DNA of 64,000 nt, taken from the NCBI RefSeq assembly GCF_030209755.1, contig NZ_JARVRH010000038.1:1-64000 (forward strand). Direction: 5' to 3'. This document shows, piece by piece, positions 7,905 through 15,397 of this stretch. Position 1 is the stretch's first letter. Each line of letters opens with the position of its first letter. Both the position numbers and the translations under genes were made by a program. The notes below the pieces were generated by a model. It was not told the origin of the DNA and did no database searches. It saw only the letters and a program-made list of their open reading frames with translations. The DNA is from Arthrobacter sp. efr-133-TYG-118 (GTDB taxonomy: Bacteria > Actinomycetota > Actinomycetes > Actinomycetales > Micrococcaceae).

Positions 7905-8806
7905 GTCCCTCCGTTGTTTTGGGCTTTTCGTTGTTCGCTGTTTCCGGCGTCGCCGGATGCGACTGAGCGGGCCGCGGCTTGGCGTTCCGCGAGTTTACGG
8001 AGCCCGGCTTTCCGCGGCACCTTCACGAGCTCAGGCCATCGGGGGCGCAGGCTGTCCCCGAGCGTGACGCCGCGGAGCTTCCGGCCGAACAAGGGCAGGA
8101 CCCAGTCGTTCACCCAGCGGCGCTGGCGACGTTCCCAGTCGCGCAGCTTGAGCCGCTGCGGCGGCTCCCAGTCCTTGGGAGAGAACTTGTGCGGTACGCC
8201 GAGGTGATCCAGGACCTGCGAAGCCATGTATTTGTGTCCGGCCTTGGACATGTGGAGGCGGTCCGAGGCCCACATCCGGCGGTCGTGGTAGGCATCAAGG
8301 CACCAATAATCCACGAGCACGGCCCCATACTTGGCGGCCAGTTCGCGGACGCGTTCGTTGTAGAGGGCGTTCCGCTTCTTGAAGGGTTCCAGTACCGCCG
8401 AGACCTTGACGTCGTACCCCGTGAACAAGACCAAGGTGGCTCCTGTGGCTGCGAGGCGGGCCACGAGCCTTTCGTATTCGGCCATGAGGAGGTCCATGTC
8501 CGTGCCGAAGTCCAGAATGTCATTGCCGCCAGCGTAAAGCGTGATGAGGCTGGGTTCCATAGCCAGGGCCCGGTCCAATTGCTCGTCCACGATATGGCGG
8601 AGGCGCTTGCTCCGCACGGCAAGATTCGCATACTCCCAGCCAGGTTCGGCCTTGGCCAATTTCTCGGCAACGCGGTCGGCCCAGCCCCGGACGCCGTTCG
8701 GTAGGGCCTCGTTCCGGTCCCCCACGCCCTCGGTGAAGGAATCGCCCAAGGCAACAAACCGCCGTCGTCCGTTCTGGTCAGCATGAAGCACGTTCCCGGG
8801 CACCAC
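7901..8806 (-). CDS. SGNH/GDSL hydrolase, paralogue 3
   Basis: A 301-residue SGNH hydrolase and first gene of a two-gene operon with paralogue 2. Block I is ALGDSFTEGVGD, block III YAGGNDIL, and block V DRLHMSKAGHKYM. It shares the C-terminal tail (VLPLFGRKLRGVTLGDSLRP) with its paralogues and adds a charged C-terminal extension rich in Arg, Lys and Ala. The likely cellular location is the cytoplasm. Tandem duplication followed by divergence is the simplest origin of the three genes. Confidence 0.9.
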   Translation of the reverse strand: MVPGNVLHADQNGRRRFVALGDSFTEGVGDRNEALPNGVRGWADRVAEKLAKAEPGWEYANLAVRSKRLRHIVDEQLDRALAMEPSLITLYAGGNDILDFGTDMDLLMAEYERLVARLAATGATLVLFTGYDVKVSAVLEPFKKRNALYNERVRELAAKYGAVLVDYWCLDAYHDRRMWASDRLHMSKAGHKYMASQVLDHLGVPHKFSPKDWEPPQRLKLRDWERRQRRWVNDWVLPLFGRKLRGVTLGDSLRPRWPELVKVPRKAGLRKLAERQAAARSVASGDAGNSEQRKAQNNGGT

Positions 8807-8856
8807 GCCAGCCTAGCCCCGCCCGGTTGCCCGCCGGCAAAGCCCAGGTTAATTCG

Positions 8857-9015
8857 ACGCCCGCTCACCTATAGCCCCTTCCGGGCAAACGCCCGCTCAC
8901 CTATAGCCCCTTCCGGGCAAACGCCCGCTCACCTGAGGTGAGCGAGCGCTCCGGCTTTTGGCCGCATACGTGAGAGAGCGTTAGGGAAATTGACGTTATA
9001 TGTGAGCGGGCGTCG
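8857..9015. repeat. Dispersed extragenic repeat, locus A
   Basis: Two identical 32-bp units (8857-8888 and 8889-8920), each starting ACGCCCGCTCACCTATAG, are followed by a third partial unit. The third ends in the inverted repeat CGCTCACCT-G-AGGTGAGCG. Further on there are inverse copies ending GTGAGCGGGCGTCG. The same element recurs at 14341-14441 and 15297-15395. It sits between the SIP stop and the SGNH start. Confidence 0.85.
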
Positions 9016-9026
9016 CCAAGGGCGGC

Positions 9027-10136
9027 CTAGAGTTCGGCTTTCCCCTTGCGCCAGTAGCCCATGAACGCCACCTGCTTCCGGTCGATCCCCACATCCCTGA
9101 CGAGATATCGGCGCAGCTCCTTGACGACCCCGGCCTCGCCGGCGATCCAGGCGTAGAACGGCGAGGCGCCGGCAGGAAGGCTCGGGTTGCGGCTCGCTTC
9201 GATCGCAGCCGTGTTCATGCGCAAAGGCGTTTCCCACAAGATGTCCTGGTCCACATTGACGTCTTCGGGCTCGGGGCCGGCGGCACCGTCGAGCGGGATG
9301 ATGCCAACCCACCCCGGGACGGGTATAGCTCCGCGGACGGCTTCCTTCAGCAGCTCGCCGTGGGGCCGGGACCGACCCAGGGCCGCGCCGCGCGCGAGCC
9401 ACGTGATTTCAATGTCGGCATCTGTGAGGAGGTCCTGGAAATCGCCGGCCTCGGGTACTTCGAGGAAGGCATGGCCTGTGATTCCCGCGGGCAAGGATTC
9501 CAGGATCGCGCTGATGGCGGGCACCGCCGTTTCGTCGCCGGCAAGGAGGACCAGCTGCGCCAGGCCGGGACGCCATTCGATGCCGGAGTATGTTTCGGCC
9601 GTGATGCAGTGGGCTGCCCGGTTGTTGGGGCCGATGATGGTGATGGAATCCCCGGGTTTCGCGCCGAGCGCCCAGTTGGCCGCAGGCCCGCCTGTCGGGT
9701 GAGCCGAACCGCCGTCGTCGTCCGGCCGCGCGGCTCCGGGCCGCGCCGCACCGCCGTCGTCGTCGTCGAAGTGCATCACGAAGTCGACGTCGATCTCCGG
9801 GTAGACGGCGTCGAGCCTCTCGTTCCGAACGGTGTAGGTCCGCATCGAACCGCGCACCGTCGGATCCATCGCCAACCACTCTTGGTACCAACCGGCGTCG
9901 CCAGTGTTGAAGGCGGGCAAGGGCAGCGGGCGACCGTCGGCGTCGAGCGAGGGAATCACGAGTTTGATGCGCAGGTCCAGGGTGTTCCCTGAAACACCGA
10001 ATCCGCGCAGGCAATATCCCCCGAAGGTGATGCGGCGGAAGTTGGGTCCGAGATCCTCGACGGCGGTGACTGTGACGTCGAAGGCGAGGGTCATCGGCTC
10101 CGTGATGGCGTTTCGCACAACTGCGTCTGCGTTCAT
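9027..10136 (-). CDS. Siderophore-interacting protein (FAD-dependent ferric-siderophore reductase)
   Basis: A 369-residue SIP-family flavoprotein. It reduces the imported Fe3+-siderophore with NAD(P)H so that iron is released in the cytosol. Residues 20-160 are the FAD-binding barrel with RTYTVR at about 99-104. The C-terminal part carries LAGDETAVPAISAI and the terminal signature VAFMGYWRKGKAE. Residues about 124-150 are an unusual Asp/Gly/Ala/Pro-rich insertion encoded by a repeated CCGCCGTCGTCGTC tract, probably a loop. The gene overlaps fepC by 4 bases and is the last gene of the iron-uptake operon. Confidence 0.93.
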   Translation of the reverse strand: MNADAVVRNAITEPMTLAFDVTVTAVEDLGPNFRRITFGGYCLRGFGVSGNTLDLRIKLVIPSLDADGRPLPLPAFNTGDAGWYQEWLAMDPTVRGSMRTYTVRNERLDAVYPEIDVDFVMHFDDDDGGAARPGAARPDDDGGSAHPTGGPAANWALGAKPGDSITIIGPNNRAAHCITAETYSGIEWRPGLAQLVLLAGDETAVPAISAILESLPAGITGHAFLEVPEAGDFQDLLTDADIEITWLARGAALGRSRPHGELLKEAVRGAIPVPGWVGIIPLDGAAGPEPEDVNVDQDILWETPLRMNTAAIEASRNPSLPAGASPFYAWIAGEAGVVKELRRYLVRDVGIDRKQVAFMGYWRKGKAEL

Positions 10137-10972
10137 GAGGCGAACTCCAATTCGATGGGTGTTGAGGGAGCGGCGGTGTGGTGCCGGCCAATGGGGAGAA
10201 TGAGCGGGGTGCCGGAAATTGGATCTGGAACCACCCGGGACTCCAGGCCAAAAACGTCGCGGACCAAGTCCTCGGTGACCACTACGGGCGCGGGCCCCTC
10301 GGCGACGATTGCCCCGGCCTTCATCGCGATGACGTGGTCCGCGTAACGCGCTGCCAGATTGAGATCGTGCAACACGATTGCCACGGTGGTTCCGCGGCTG
10401 CGGTTGAGATCGGTCACCAGATCCAGCACCTCCACCTGGTGCGCCAGGTCAAGGTAGGTGGTGGGTTCGTCGAGGAGCAGGACCTCCGTCTCCTGCGCAA
10501 GGGCCATGGCGATCCACACCCTCTGGCGTTGCCCGCCGGACAGTTCATCGACGCTTCGTTCAGCCAACTCCAACGTTGAGGTGCTCTCGAGCGCGCGCTG
10601 AACGGCGAGATCATGGACCGAGAGGTCGCCGGTCCTCCAGCTGCGGAAGAATCCTTGGTGCGGATAGCGTCCGCGGCCCACGAGCTCGCGGACGGTGATG
10701 CCATCCGGGGCAAGGGGGTGCTGCGGAAGGAGGCCGAGCGTGCGGGCGAGTTCGCGGGCCGGGCGGGAGTGGATGTCCTTGCCATCCAACGTGACGACGC
10801 CGGCACTCGGCTTCAGGAGCCTGGACAACCCTCGGAGCAACGTGGATTTTCCGCAGGCGTTGGCCCCCACGATCATGGTCACTTTGCCTTCTGGGATCTG
10901 CGTCGAGAGTCCTTCGACCACTCGTCGTTGCTCGTATTGGAGCGTCAAGCGGCGTGCGCTCAGTTGTGCCAT
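10133..10972 (-). CDS. fepC: Iron-siderophore ABC transporter ATP-binding protein
   Basis: A 279-residue ABC ATPase of the FecE/FepC type. It has Walker A GANACGKST, signature LSGGQRQRVWIAMALAQ, Walker B VLLLDEPTTYLD and the switch His in HDLNLAARY. It powers import of ferric siderophores through the FepD-FepG membrane pair. The start follows the fepG stop by one base and its stop overlaps the SIP start, so all are one operon. Confidence 0.95.
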   Translation of the reverse strand: MAQLSARRLTLQYEQRRVVEGLSTQIPEGKVTMIVGANACGKSTLLRGLSRLLKPSAGVVTLDGKDIHSRPARELARTLGLLPQHPLAPDGITVRELVGRGRYPHQGFFRSWRTGDLSVHDLAVQRALESTSTLELAERSVDELSGGQRQRVWIAMALAQETEVLLLDEPTTYLDLAHQVEVLDLVTDLNRSRGTTVAIVLHDLNLAARYADHVIAMKAGAIVAEGPAPVVVTEDLVRDVFGLESRVVPDPISGTPLILPIGRHHTAAPSTPIELEFAS

Positions 10973-10973
10973 G

Positions 10974-12062
10974 TCAGGCTTCCTTTCGATTGGACGTGAC
11001 CAGGAGCCACAACAGGAATGGAGCGCCGAGGGCGCCGGTAATGACGCCGACCGGCAGGACGGTGCCGCCCAGAATCAGGGGTGCCACGTTGTATGCGAAG
11101 TAGTCGGCCGCCAGGACAATGAGGGCGCCTGTGAACGCCGACGCCGGCAGGCTGGGCCGCCCGACAATCCGCCGGGCGATCGGCCCGGCAAGGAAGGCGA
11201 CGAAGGCAACCGGCCCGGCAGCCGCCGTCGCCACTGCTGCGAGCGCGACGGCGGTGATGACCAGACCGAAACGCACGGCGTTCACGCGGATTCCCAGTCC
11301 GGCCGCGGCGTCGTCCCCGAGTTCGAGCATGCGCAGGGGTCCCGCGAGGAAGGCCAGTGCGGGAACAAGGACTGCGAGCGTTGCGAGGAGGACGCCCACA
11401 CGTTCCCAATTTGCCGAATTCAACGAACCGTTGAGCCAAATGAGGGCCTCGGAAGCTGTCCGTATATCCGCCCGGGTCATGAGGAAGTTCACCACTGCCG
11501 CCAATGCGGCGGCGATACCAACGCCGGCGAGGATGAGCCGGTTGCCTGCCGCATTCCCGCGCCGGCCGCCTGAACCCCCGCCGCCGGAACCCCCGCCGCC
11601 TGAACCCCCGCCGCCGGAACCCCCGCCGCTTGAACCTTGCGAAATGGCGTAAATGAGGAGCGCGACGCCGGTTGCTCCGGCGAGCGCAGCCGCGGACACA
11701 GCGGCACCGGACGCGCCGAACACGACAATGGCCAGGACCGCCGCAGCACTCGCGCCGTAACTGATGCCGATAACGTCGGGGCTTGCGAGCGGGTTGCGGA
11801 GCATGGTCTGGAAGAGCCCGCCGGAGAGGCCGAACGCCACACCGATCAGGATTCCCAGCACGGCCCGGGGCAGTTTGTTTTCCATGACGATGAAGCTTGC
11901 GCCCGGGATCTTCTCGCCGCCCGTCAGATGGGCCGTAAGGATCCTGAAGAAATCGGGGATGGTGACCGTATAGCTGCCCAGGAGCACGGCCACCGCAAAG
12001 AAGACCACGACGCCGGAGCCCAGGAGCGCGGTCCTGTTCAGGTTCCGCGGGGTGTCGCTCAC
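10974..12062 (-). CDS. fepG: Iron-siderophore ABC transporter permease FepG-like, with internal Gly-Ser repeat
   Basis: A 362-residue FecCD-family permease with about nine to ten membrane helices. It pairs with FepD to form the siderophore channel. GTG at 12060-12062 is the start because it overlaps the fepD stop (GTGA); the longer reading frame upstream is antisense overlap with fepD and not protein-like. Family blocks include LPRAVLGILIGVAFGLSGGLFQ and NPLASPDVIGISYGA in parts. Residues 143-167 are a run of Gly4Ser units between two helices, followed by RRGNAAGNRLILAG. The family normally has a short loop here, so the linker is an insertion. Confidence 0.93.
   Translation of the reverse strand: MSDTPRNLNRTALLGSGVVVFFAVAVLLGSYTVTIPDFFRILTAHLTGGEKIPGASFIVMENKLPRAVLGILIGVAFGLSGGLFQTMLRNPLASPDVIGISYGASAAAVLAIVVFGASGAAVSAAALAGATGVALLIYAISQGSSGGGSGGGGSGGGGSGGGGSGGRRGNAAGNRLILAGVGIAAALAAVVNFLMTRADIRTASEALIWLNGSLNSANWERVGVLLATLAVLVPALAFLAGPLRMLELGDDAAAGLGIRVNAVRFGLVITAVALAAVATAAAGPVAFVAFLAGPIARRIVGRPSLPASAFTGALIVLAADYFAYNVAPLILGGTVLPVGVITGALGAPFLLWLLVTSNRKEA
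11562..11636 (-). repeat. Coding minisatellite giving a (Gly4Ser)n linker in FepG
   Basis: About 75 bases are built from alternating 15-base units of the form CCGCCGGAACCCCCG and CCGCCTGAACCCCCG (plus strand). Each unit encodes Gly-Gly-Gly-Gly-Ser on the minus strand. The near-identity of the units suggests slippage-driven expansion. Confidence 0.9.
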
Positions 12063-13156
12063 AGCGAGGCCCCCTTGCTCCGGCGGACGAGCCACACGAA
12101 GACGGGAGCCCCGACGATGGCCGTCATGATGCCCGCAGGGACTTCGCCGGGCAGCAGCACCACCCGGCCGATCACATCCGAAACAATGAGGAGAGCCGGT
12201 GCGAGAACCATCGAAAACGGCAGGATCCAGCGATGGTCCGGACCTGCAAAGAAACGCACTGCGTGTGGAACAACGAGCCCGACGAATCCGATGGGCCCGG
12301 CCAGCGCCGTGGCCGAGCCACACAGCAGCACGATTCCGAGCGCGGTGACGCCCCTGGACAGGGCCACGTTCTGGCCGAGGCCGCGGGCAACGTCGTCGCC
12401 GAGGGCCAGGCTGTTGAGGATCCGGCCGCTGCCCAGGACGATCAACGCCCCCAGCAGCAGGAAAGGCAGGCCGGTCAACACCACGGACCAGTCGCTCCCG
12501 GCAATTCCGCCGACCTGCCAGAAACGGAAGCGATCGAGCGTGTCCTGGCTCGAAACCAGGATCACGTTCATCAATGAGTAAAGCCCCGCACTCAGCGCGG
12601 CGCCCGCCAAAGCGAGCTTCACCGGCGTCGCGCCGTCCCGTCCCATCGACGCAATCAGGTAGACGACGACGGCGGCCGCTGCGGCACCGACGAAAGCGAA
12701 CCAGATGTAGCCACTCGCCCCTGAGATGCCGAAAAGGTGGATACCGGCGACCACCGCCAGTGCCGCCCCCGCGTTGACGCCCATGATGCCCGGGTCAGCC
12801 AAAGGGTTGCGGGAGACTCCCTGCATCGCTGCTCCGGCAAGGCCAAGGGCAGTCCCGGCCACCAAACCGAGCACGGTCCGTGGAATGCGTGTGTAGACCA
12901 CGGCGTGGTTGCCGTCGTCGGGATTGAACTGCGTGAGTGCCTGCCACACAGTTTCGAGGGACATGCCCCGTGCGCCGATCGCGAGCGAGGCTGCACAGAC
13001 AAGCACAAGCACGACGACGGCGGTCAACAGCCAGGCGGCCTTCGCGCGAACTGGCAGGTGTTGCCCCTTGGAGGCGCTGTGAGGGGCAGGAGCTGCCAGT
13101 TCGCGCGTGGTTCCTCCGGGAGAAGGCGGGCCGGCCGCCGTCGTACTCTGTGTCAT
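12059..13156 (-). CDS. fepD: Iron-siderophore ABC transporter permease FepD-like
   Basis: A 365-residue FecCD-family permease. After a 40-residue polar, Pro/Ala-rich N terminus there are about ten membrane helices. The conserved blocks are RIPRTVLGLVAGTALGLAG, VSRNPLADPGIMGVNAGAA and ALAGPIGFVGLVVPH. It forms the transmembrane channel with FepG. It starts 13 bases after the fepB stop and overlaps the fepG start. Confidence 0.94.
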   Translation of the reverse strand: MTQSTTAAGPPSPGGTTRELAAPAPHSASKGQHLPVRAKAAWLLTAVVVLVLVCAASLAIGARGMSLETVWQALTQFNPDDGNHAVVYTRIPRTVLGLVAGTALGLAGAAMQGVSRNPLADPGIMGVNAGAALAVVAGIHLFGISGASGYIWFAFVGAAAAAVVVYLIASMGRDGATPVKLALAGAALSAGLYSLMNVILVSSQDTLDRFRFWQVGGIAGSDWSVVLTGLPFLLLGALIVLGSGRILNSLALGDDVARGLGQNVALSRGVTALGIVLLCGSATALAGPIGFVGLVVPHAVRFFAGPDHRWILPFSMVLAPALLIVSDVIGRVVLLPGEVPAGIMTAIVGAPVFVWLVRRSKGASL

Positions 13157-13169
13157 GTCAGGCGTATCG

Positions 13170-14240
13170 CTACTTGGCGGCCGCGTCGGCGCCCTTGGCC
13201 AGTTGGGGCAGGAACATGTCCAGTGCCCACGGCAGGCTCAAGGGCGAGGACGCGGAAATCGCCAGGGTGAGGGTGTTGTCGGAGTCGGCGACCAGGGCGC
13301 CCTTCTGGATGGCAGGGATCTGGCCCAGCAGGGGGTCCTGCTTGATCTGGTCCGTGGTCTTGGAATCCGGCACCCAGGTCACGAAGACGTCCGAGGAAAG
13401 CTCGTTGGCCTTTTCAGCGGACCAGGGAACGAAGAATTCCTTGGAGCCCTTGCTGGCGTTCTCCACCACGGGAGCAAGTTTCATGCCGATTTCGGACAGG
13501 AAACGTGGTCGGTTGTCGTTGGCGGTGTAGACGTTGACGCCGTCGCCCTTGGCAGGCTCGAGGTTGCCATAGATGAAGGTCTTGCCGGCGAGCTGCGGAA
13601 ACGCAGAGACCTTGGTTTTGATGGTGGCCTCGGTGTCCGAGACGAGCTTGGCGGCCTCTGAGTCTTTGCCCAACGCCTTGCCGATGATTGTGGTGGCCTC
13701 CTGCCACGGGGTGCCGTATGCGAGTTCGGGCTGCGCCACCACCGGTGCAATTTCGGAGAGTTTCTTGTAGTCGGCTTCGGTCAGGCCGGAGTAGGCGGCA
13801 AGGATGAGGTCCGGGGCCAATTTGGCGATCTCCGTGAAGTTGATACCGTCCGCCTCCGAGAACTGGGCCGGGGCCTTCGCCGTGCCGAAGCCGGCGCCCA
13901 GCTTCTCAAGCGCGGCGTCCTTCCAAGGAGTGGAGCCCTTGTCGTTATTGCCCCATGCGTTCTTCGGAACACCGACCGGCACGACGCCGAGAGCCAAGGC
14001 GACGTCGTCATTGACCCACGAGACGGTCACCACTCGCTGCGGTTGCGACTTGATGGTGGTCTCACCGAAGACGTTCTTGATAGTGACCGGGAACTGGCTG
14101 TTTGAGGCCGGGGACGTCGCGGAACCGGCGGTTGTTGAACCGGTCGAGCAAGCGGTGAGGGCTAGTGCGACGGCGGCTAAGGCAGCGGTCGCTGCACCTG
14201 CGGTCGCCAGCAGGGCACGGCGTGTGGGGCGGGAAGCCAC
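13170..14240 (-). CDS. fepB: Iron-siderophore ABC transporter substrate-binding lipoprotein
   Basis: A 356-residue FecB/FepB-type binding protein. The N terminus is a twin-arginine-like signal (TRRALLATAG) ending in the lipobox LTAC, so Cys31 would be lipidated and the protein anchored outside the membrane. Family blocks are PQRVVTVSWVNDDVALALG and EIAKLAPDLILAAYSG. It captures ferric siderophore and hands it to FepD-FepG. GTG at 14240 is preceded by AAGGAG. It is the first gene of the operon and is probably iron-repressed through the box at 14273-14291. No siderophore synthesis gene is in the window, so it may use foreign siderophores. Confidence 0.94.
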   Translation of the reverse strand: MASRPTRRALLATAGAATAALAAVALALTACSTGSTTAGSATSPASNSQFPVTIKNVFGETTIKSQPQRVVTVSWVNDDVALALGVVPVGVPKNAWGNNDKGSTPWKDAALEKLGAGFGTAKAPAQFSEADGINFTEIAKLAPDLILAAYSGLTEADYKKLSEIAPVVAQPELAYGTPWQEATTIIGKALGKDSEAAKLVSDTEATIKTKVSAFPQLAGKTFIYGNLEPAKGDGVNVYTANDNRPRFLSEIGMKLAPVVENASKGSKEFFVPWSAEKANELSSDVFVTWVPDSKTTDQIKQDPLLGQIPAIQKGALVADSDNTLTLAISASSPLSLPWALDMFLPQLAKGADAAAK

Positions 14241-14272
14241 GAGACTCCTTAGGTAAGTGATGCAAACCTAAG

Positions 14273-14291
14273 TAAGGCTAGCCTACCCTTT
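14273..14291 (-). promoter_or_regulatory. DtxR/IdeR-type iron box upstream of fepB
   Basis: The plus-strand 19-mer TAAGGCTAGCCTACCCTTT agrees at 13 of 19 positions with the DtxR consensus TTAGGTTAGGCTAACCTAA and contains the perfect core AGGCTAGCCT. It lies 33 bases before the fepB start. A second, weaker pair of half sites (CTTAGGT and ACCTAAG) follows at about 14248-14272. Iron repression of the uptake operon is the expected outcome. Confidence 0.75.
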
Positions 14292-14293
14292 GG

Positions 14294-14325
14294 ATAATTA
14301 CGAAACGTTTGCGTCGCGTAATTAT
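14294..14325 (-). promoter_or_regulatory. Inverted repeat in the fepB promoter region
   Basis: ATAATTACG (14294-14302) and CGTAATTAT (14317-14325) are perfect 9-bp arms, with the palindrome AAACGTTT in the spacer. The arms supply TAATTA -10-like sequence just upstream of the iron box. This may be the core promoter or a second operator. Confidence 0.45.
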
Positions 14326-14340
14326 TTCGCCTTCCCTGCG

Positions 14341-14441
14341 CCCGGACGCTCGCTCACCTATGTAGCACTTTCAACGGACGCTCGCTCACCTATGGCGGCC
14401 ACACGGCGGATGCTCGCTCACCTCAGGTGAGCAAGCATCGG
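14341..14441. repeat. Dispersed extragenic repeat, locus B
   Basis: Three units of the form GGACGCTCGCTCACCTATG lie in a row. The last ends in the inverted repeat GCTCACCTCAGGTGAGC and is followed by GGGGCTAGCGG. The layout (three forward units ending in a CCT-AGG palindrome) is the same as at locus A. Confidence 0.85.
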
Positions 14442-14789
14442 GGCTAGCGGGGTCTTCAACACGCGGGATTTTTGGACACCAAGGACGACCTTTGCAAAGA
14501 TGACAGAGCCGGTTGATTCAATGAACTGCGCCGGGGCCGTAGACGCGGTAAAGATCGAGAGGATGAGCATGCGCACTGCACACGTTGGCGCTGCCATGGT
14601 TTGCGAGGTGGCCGTGTCGGCCTACTTGGCGTCTCCCCCTGCGTCGGCCATCCCGCTCGGCGGCAAGGGAAACTAAACCCACCGCCCACGCACTAGATTC
14701 ACGCGAAGGCTTTCTTCGCCGCGCCCTCGGATCGCCAGACGCCAGCGTCCTTCCTCCTCGGAACCCAAACGATCTGAAAGAACTTCGCC
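14442..14789. other. Gene-poor gap upstream of the FBP gene
   Basis: About 350 bases with no recognisable gene. A short plus-strand frame could encode about 60 residues from an ATG near 14510, ending at a TAA near 14676. It includes RMSMRTAHVGAAMVCEV and resembles nothing I know; its codon use is mixed. I see no jetD-like remnant. Confidence 0.3.
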
Positions 14790-15284
14790 GTGCAGAAAAT
14801 CACCGCTCAACAAATCCGTTCCTCATTCATCAACGCAAGCCGCTCGGAAGCCGCCAAAGTGAGCCTCCCGAAAGACTTCGATTCCCTCGACTGGGACAAG
14901 CTCGAATTCCTTGGCTGGCGAGACGAAAAGATGCCGATGCGGGGATATCTCGTCCTCCCGAACGGTGGCTCCCTCACTGGCATCATGCTGCGTGCGCCGG
15001 AGGGAGGCTCTGGCAAGAAGCGCTCGGTACTTTGCGAGCTGTGCCGCGACGTGTTTTCCAAAGACGATGTCTATCTTTGGGTTGCCAAGCGCGCGGGCCA
15101 ATCGGGGCGCGACGGCAATACCGTGGGGACGTTGATCTGTGCCGAATTCGGCTGCTGCGCCAACGTCCGCAAGGAGCCCCCGGCGAATGAGATCAATCCG
15201 GACCCGGCCGCCGTCGTCGTTCGCCAAATCGCCGGACTGCAGTCCCGGACCACCCAGTTCCTGGGGCGGGTCCAAGGAAAGTAG
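14790..15284 (+). CDS. FBP-domain zinc-finger protein
   Basis: A 164-residue protein resembling the FBP (fibronectin-binding-protein C-terminal) treble-clef zinc-finger family of actinobacteria. Two cysteine pairs, CELC in the middle and CAEFGCC later, are the likely zinc ligands. RSVLCELCRDVFSKDDVYLW is the central block. Members are cytoplasmic, of uncertain function, and resemble the zinc finger of translation factor EF-G-binding proteins. The start is GTG at 14790. It is convergent with jetC, with repeat locus C between the two stop codons. Confidence 0.75.
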   Translation: MQKITAQQIRSSFINASRSEAAKVSLPKDFDSLDWDKLEFLGWRDEKMPMRGYLVLPNGGSLTGIMLRAPEGGSGKKRSVLCELCRDVFSKDDVYLWVAKRAGQSGRDGNTVGTLICAEFGCCANVRKEPPANEINPDPAAVVVRQIAGLQSRTTQFLGRVQGK

Positions 15285-15296
15285 ACGCCTCGGCGG

Positions 15297-15395
15297 CGGA
15301 CGCTCGCTCATGTCTAGTGAGCGGGCGTCCGTCCAGAACCCGACATACGTGAGCGGGCGTCCGCCGAAAGTGCCACACAAGTGAGCGGGCGTCGG
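15297..15395. repeat. Dispersed extragenic repeat, locus C
   Basis: One forward unit (GGACGCTCGCTCATGTCTAG) is followed by three inverse units ending GTGAGCGGGCGTC at about 15317, 15348 and 15381, then GAGCTAGCGG. The array fills nearly the whole space between the convergent FBP and jetC stop codons, and may act as a two-way terminator. Confidence 0.85.
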
Positions 15396-15397
15396 AG

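Noticed and set aside
8857..8940. A possible small CRISPR array
   Set aside because: The two full 32-bp units are directly adjacent with no spacers, unit ends diverge, the same element recurs in inverse orientation elsewhere, and no cas genes are present.
12063..12323. An 87-residue N-terminal extension of fepG
   Set aside because: It overlaps the fepD coding sequence in another frame and is Arg/His/Gly-rich. The GTGA overlap at 12059-12062 gives a natural coupled start.
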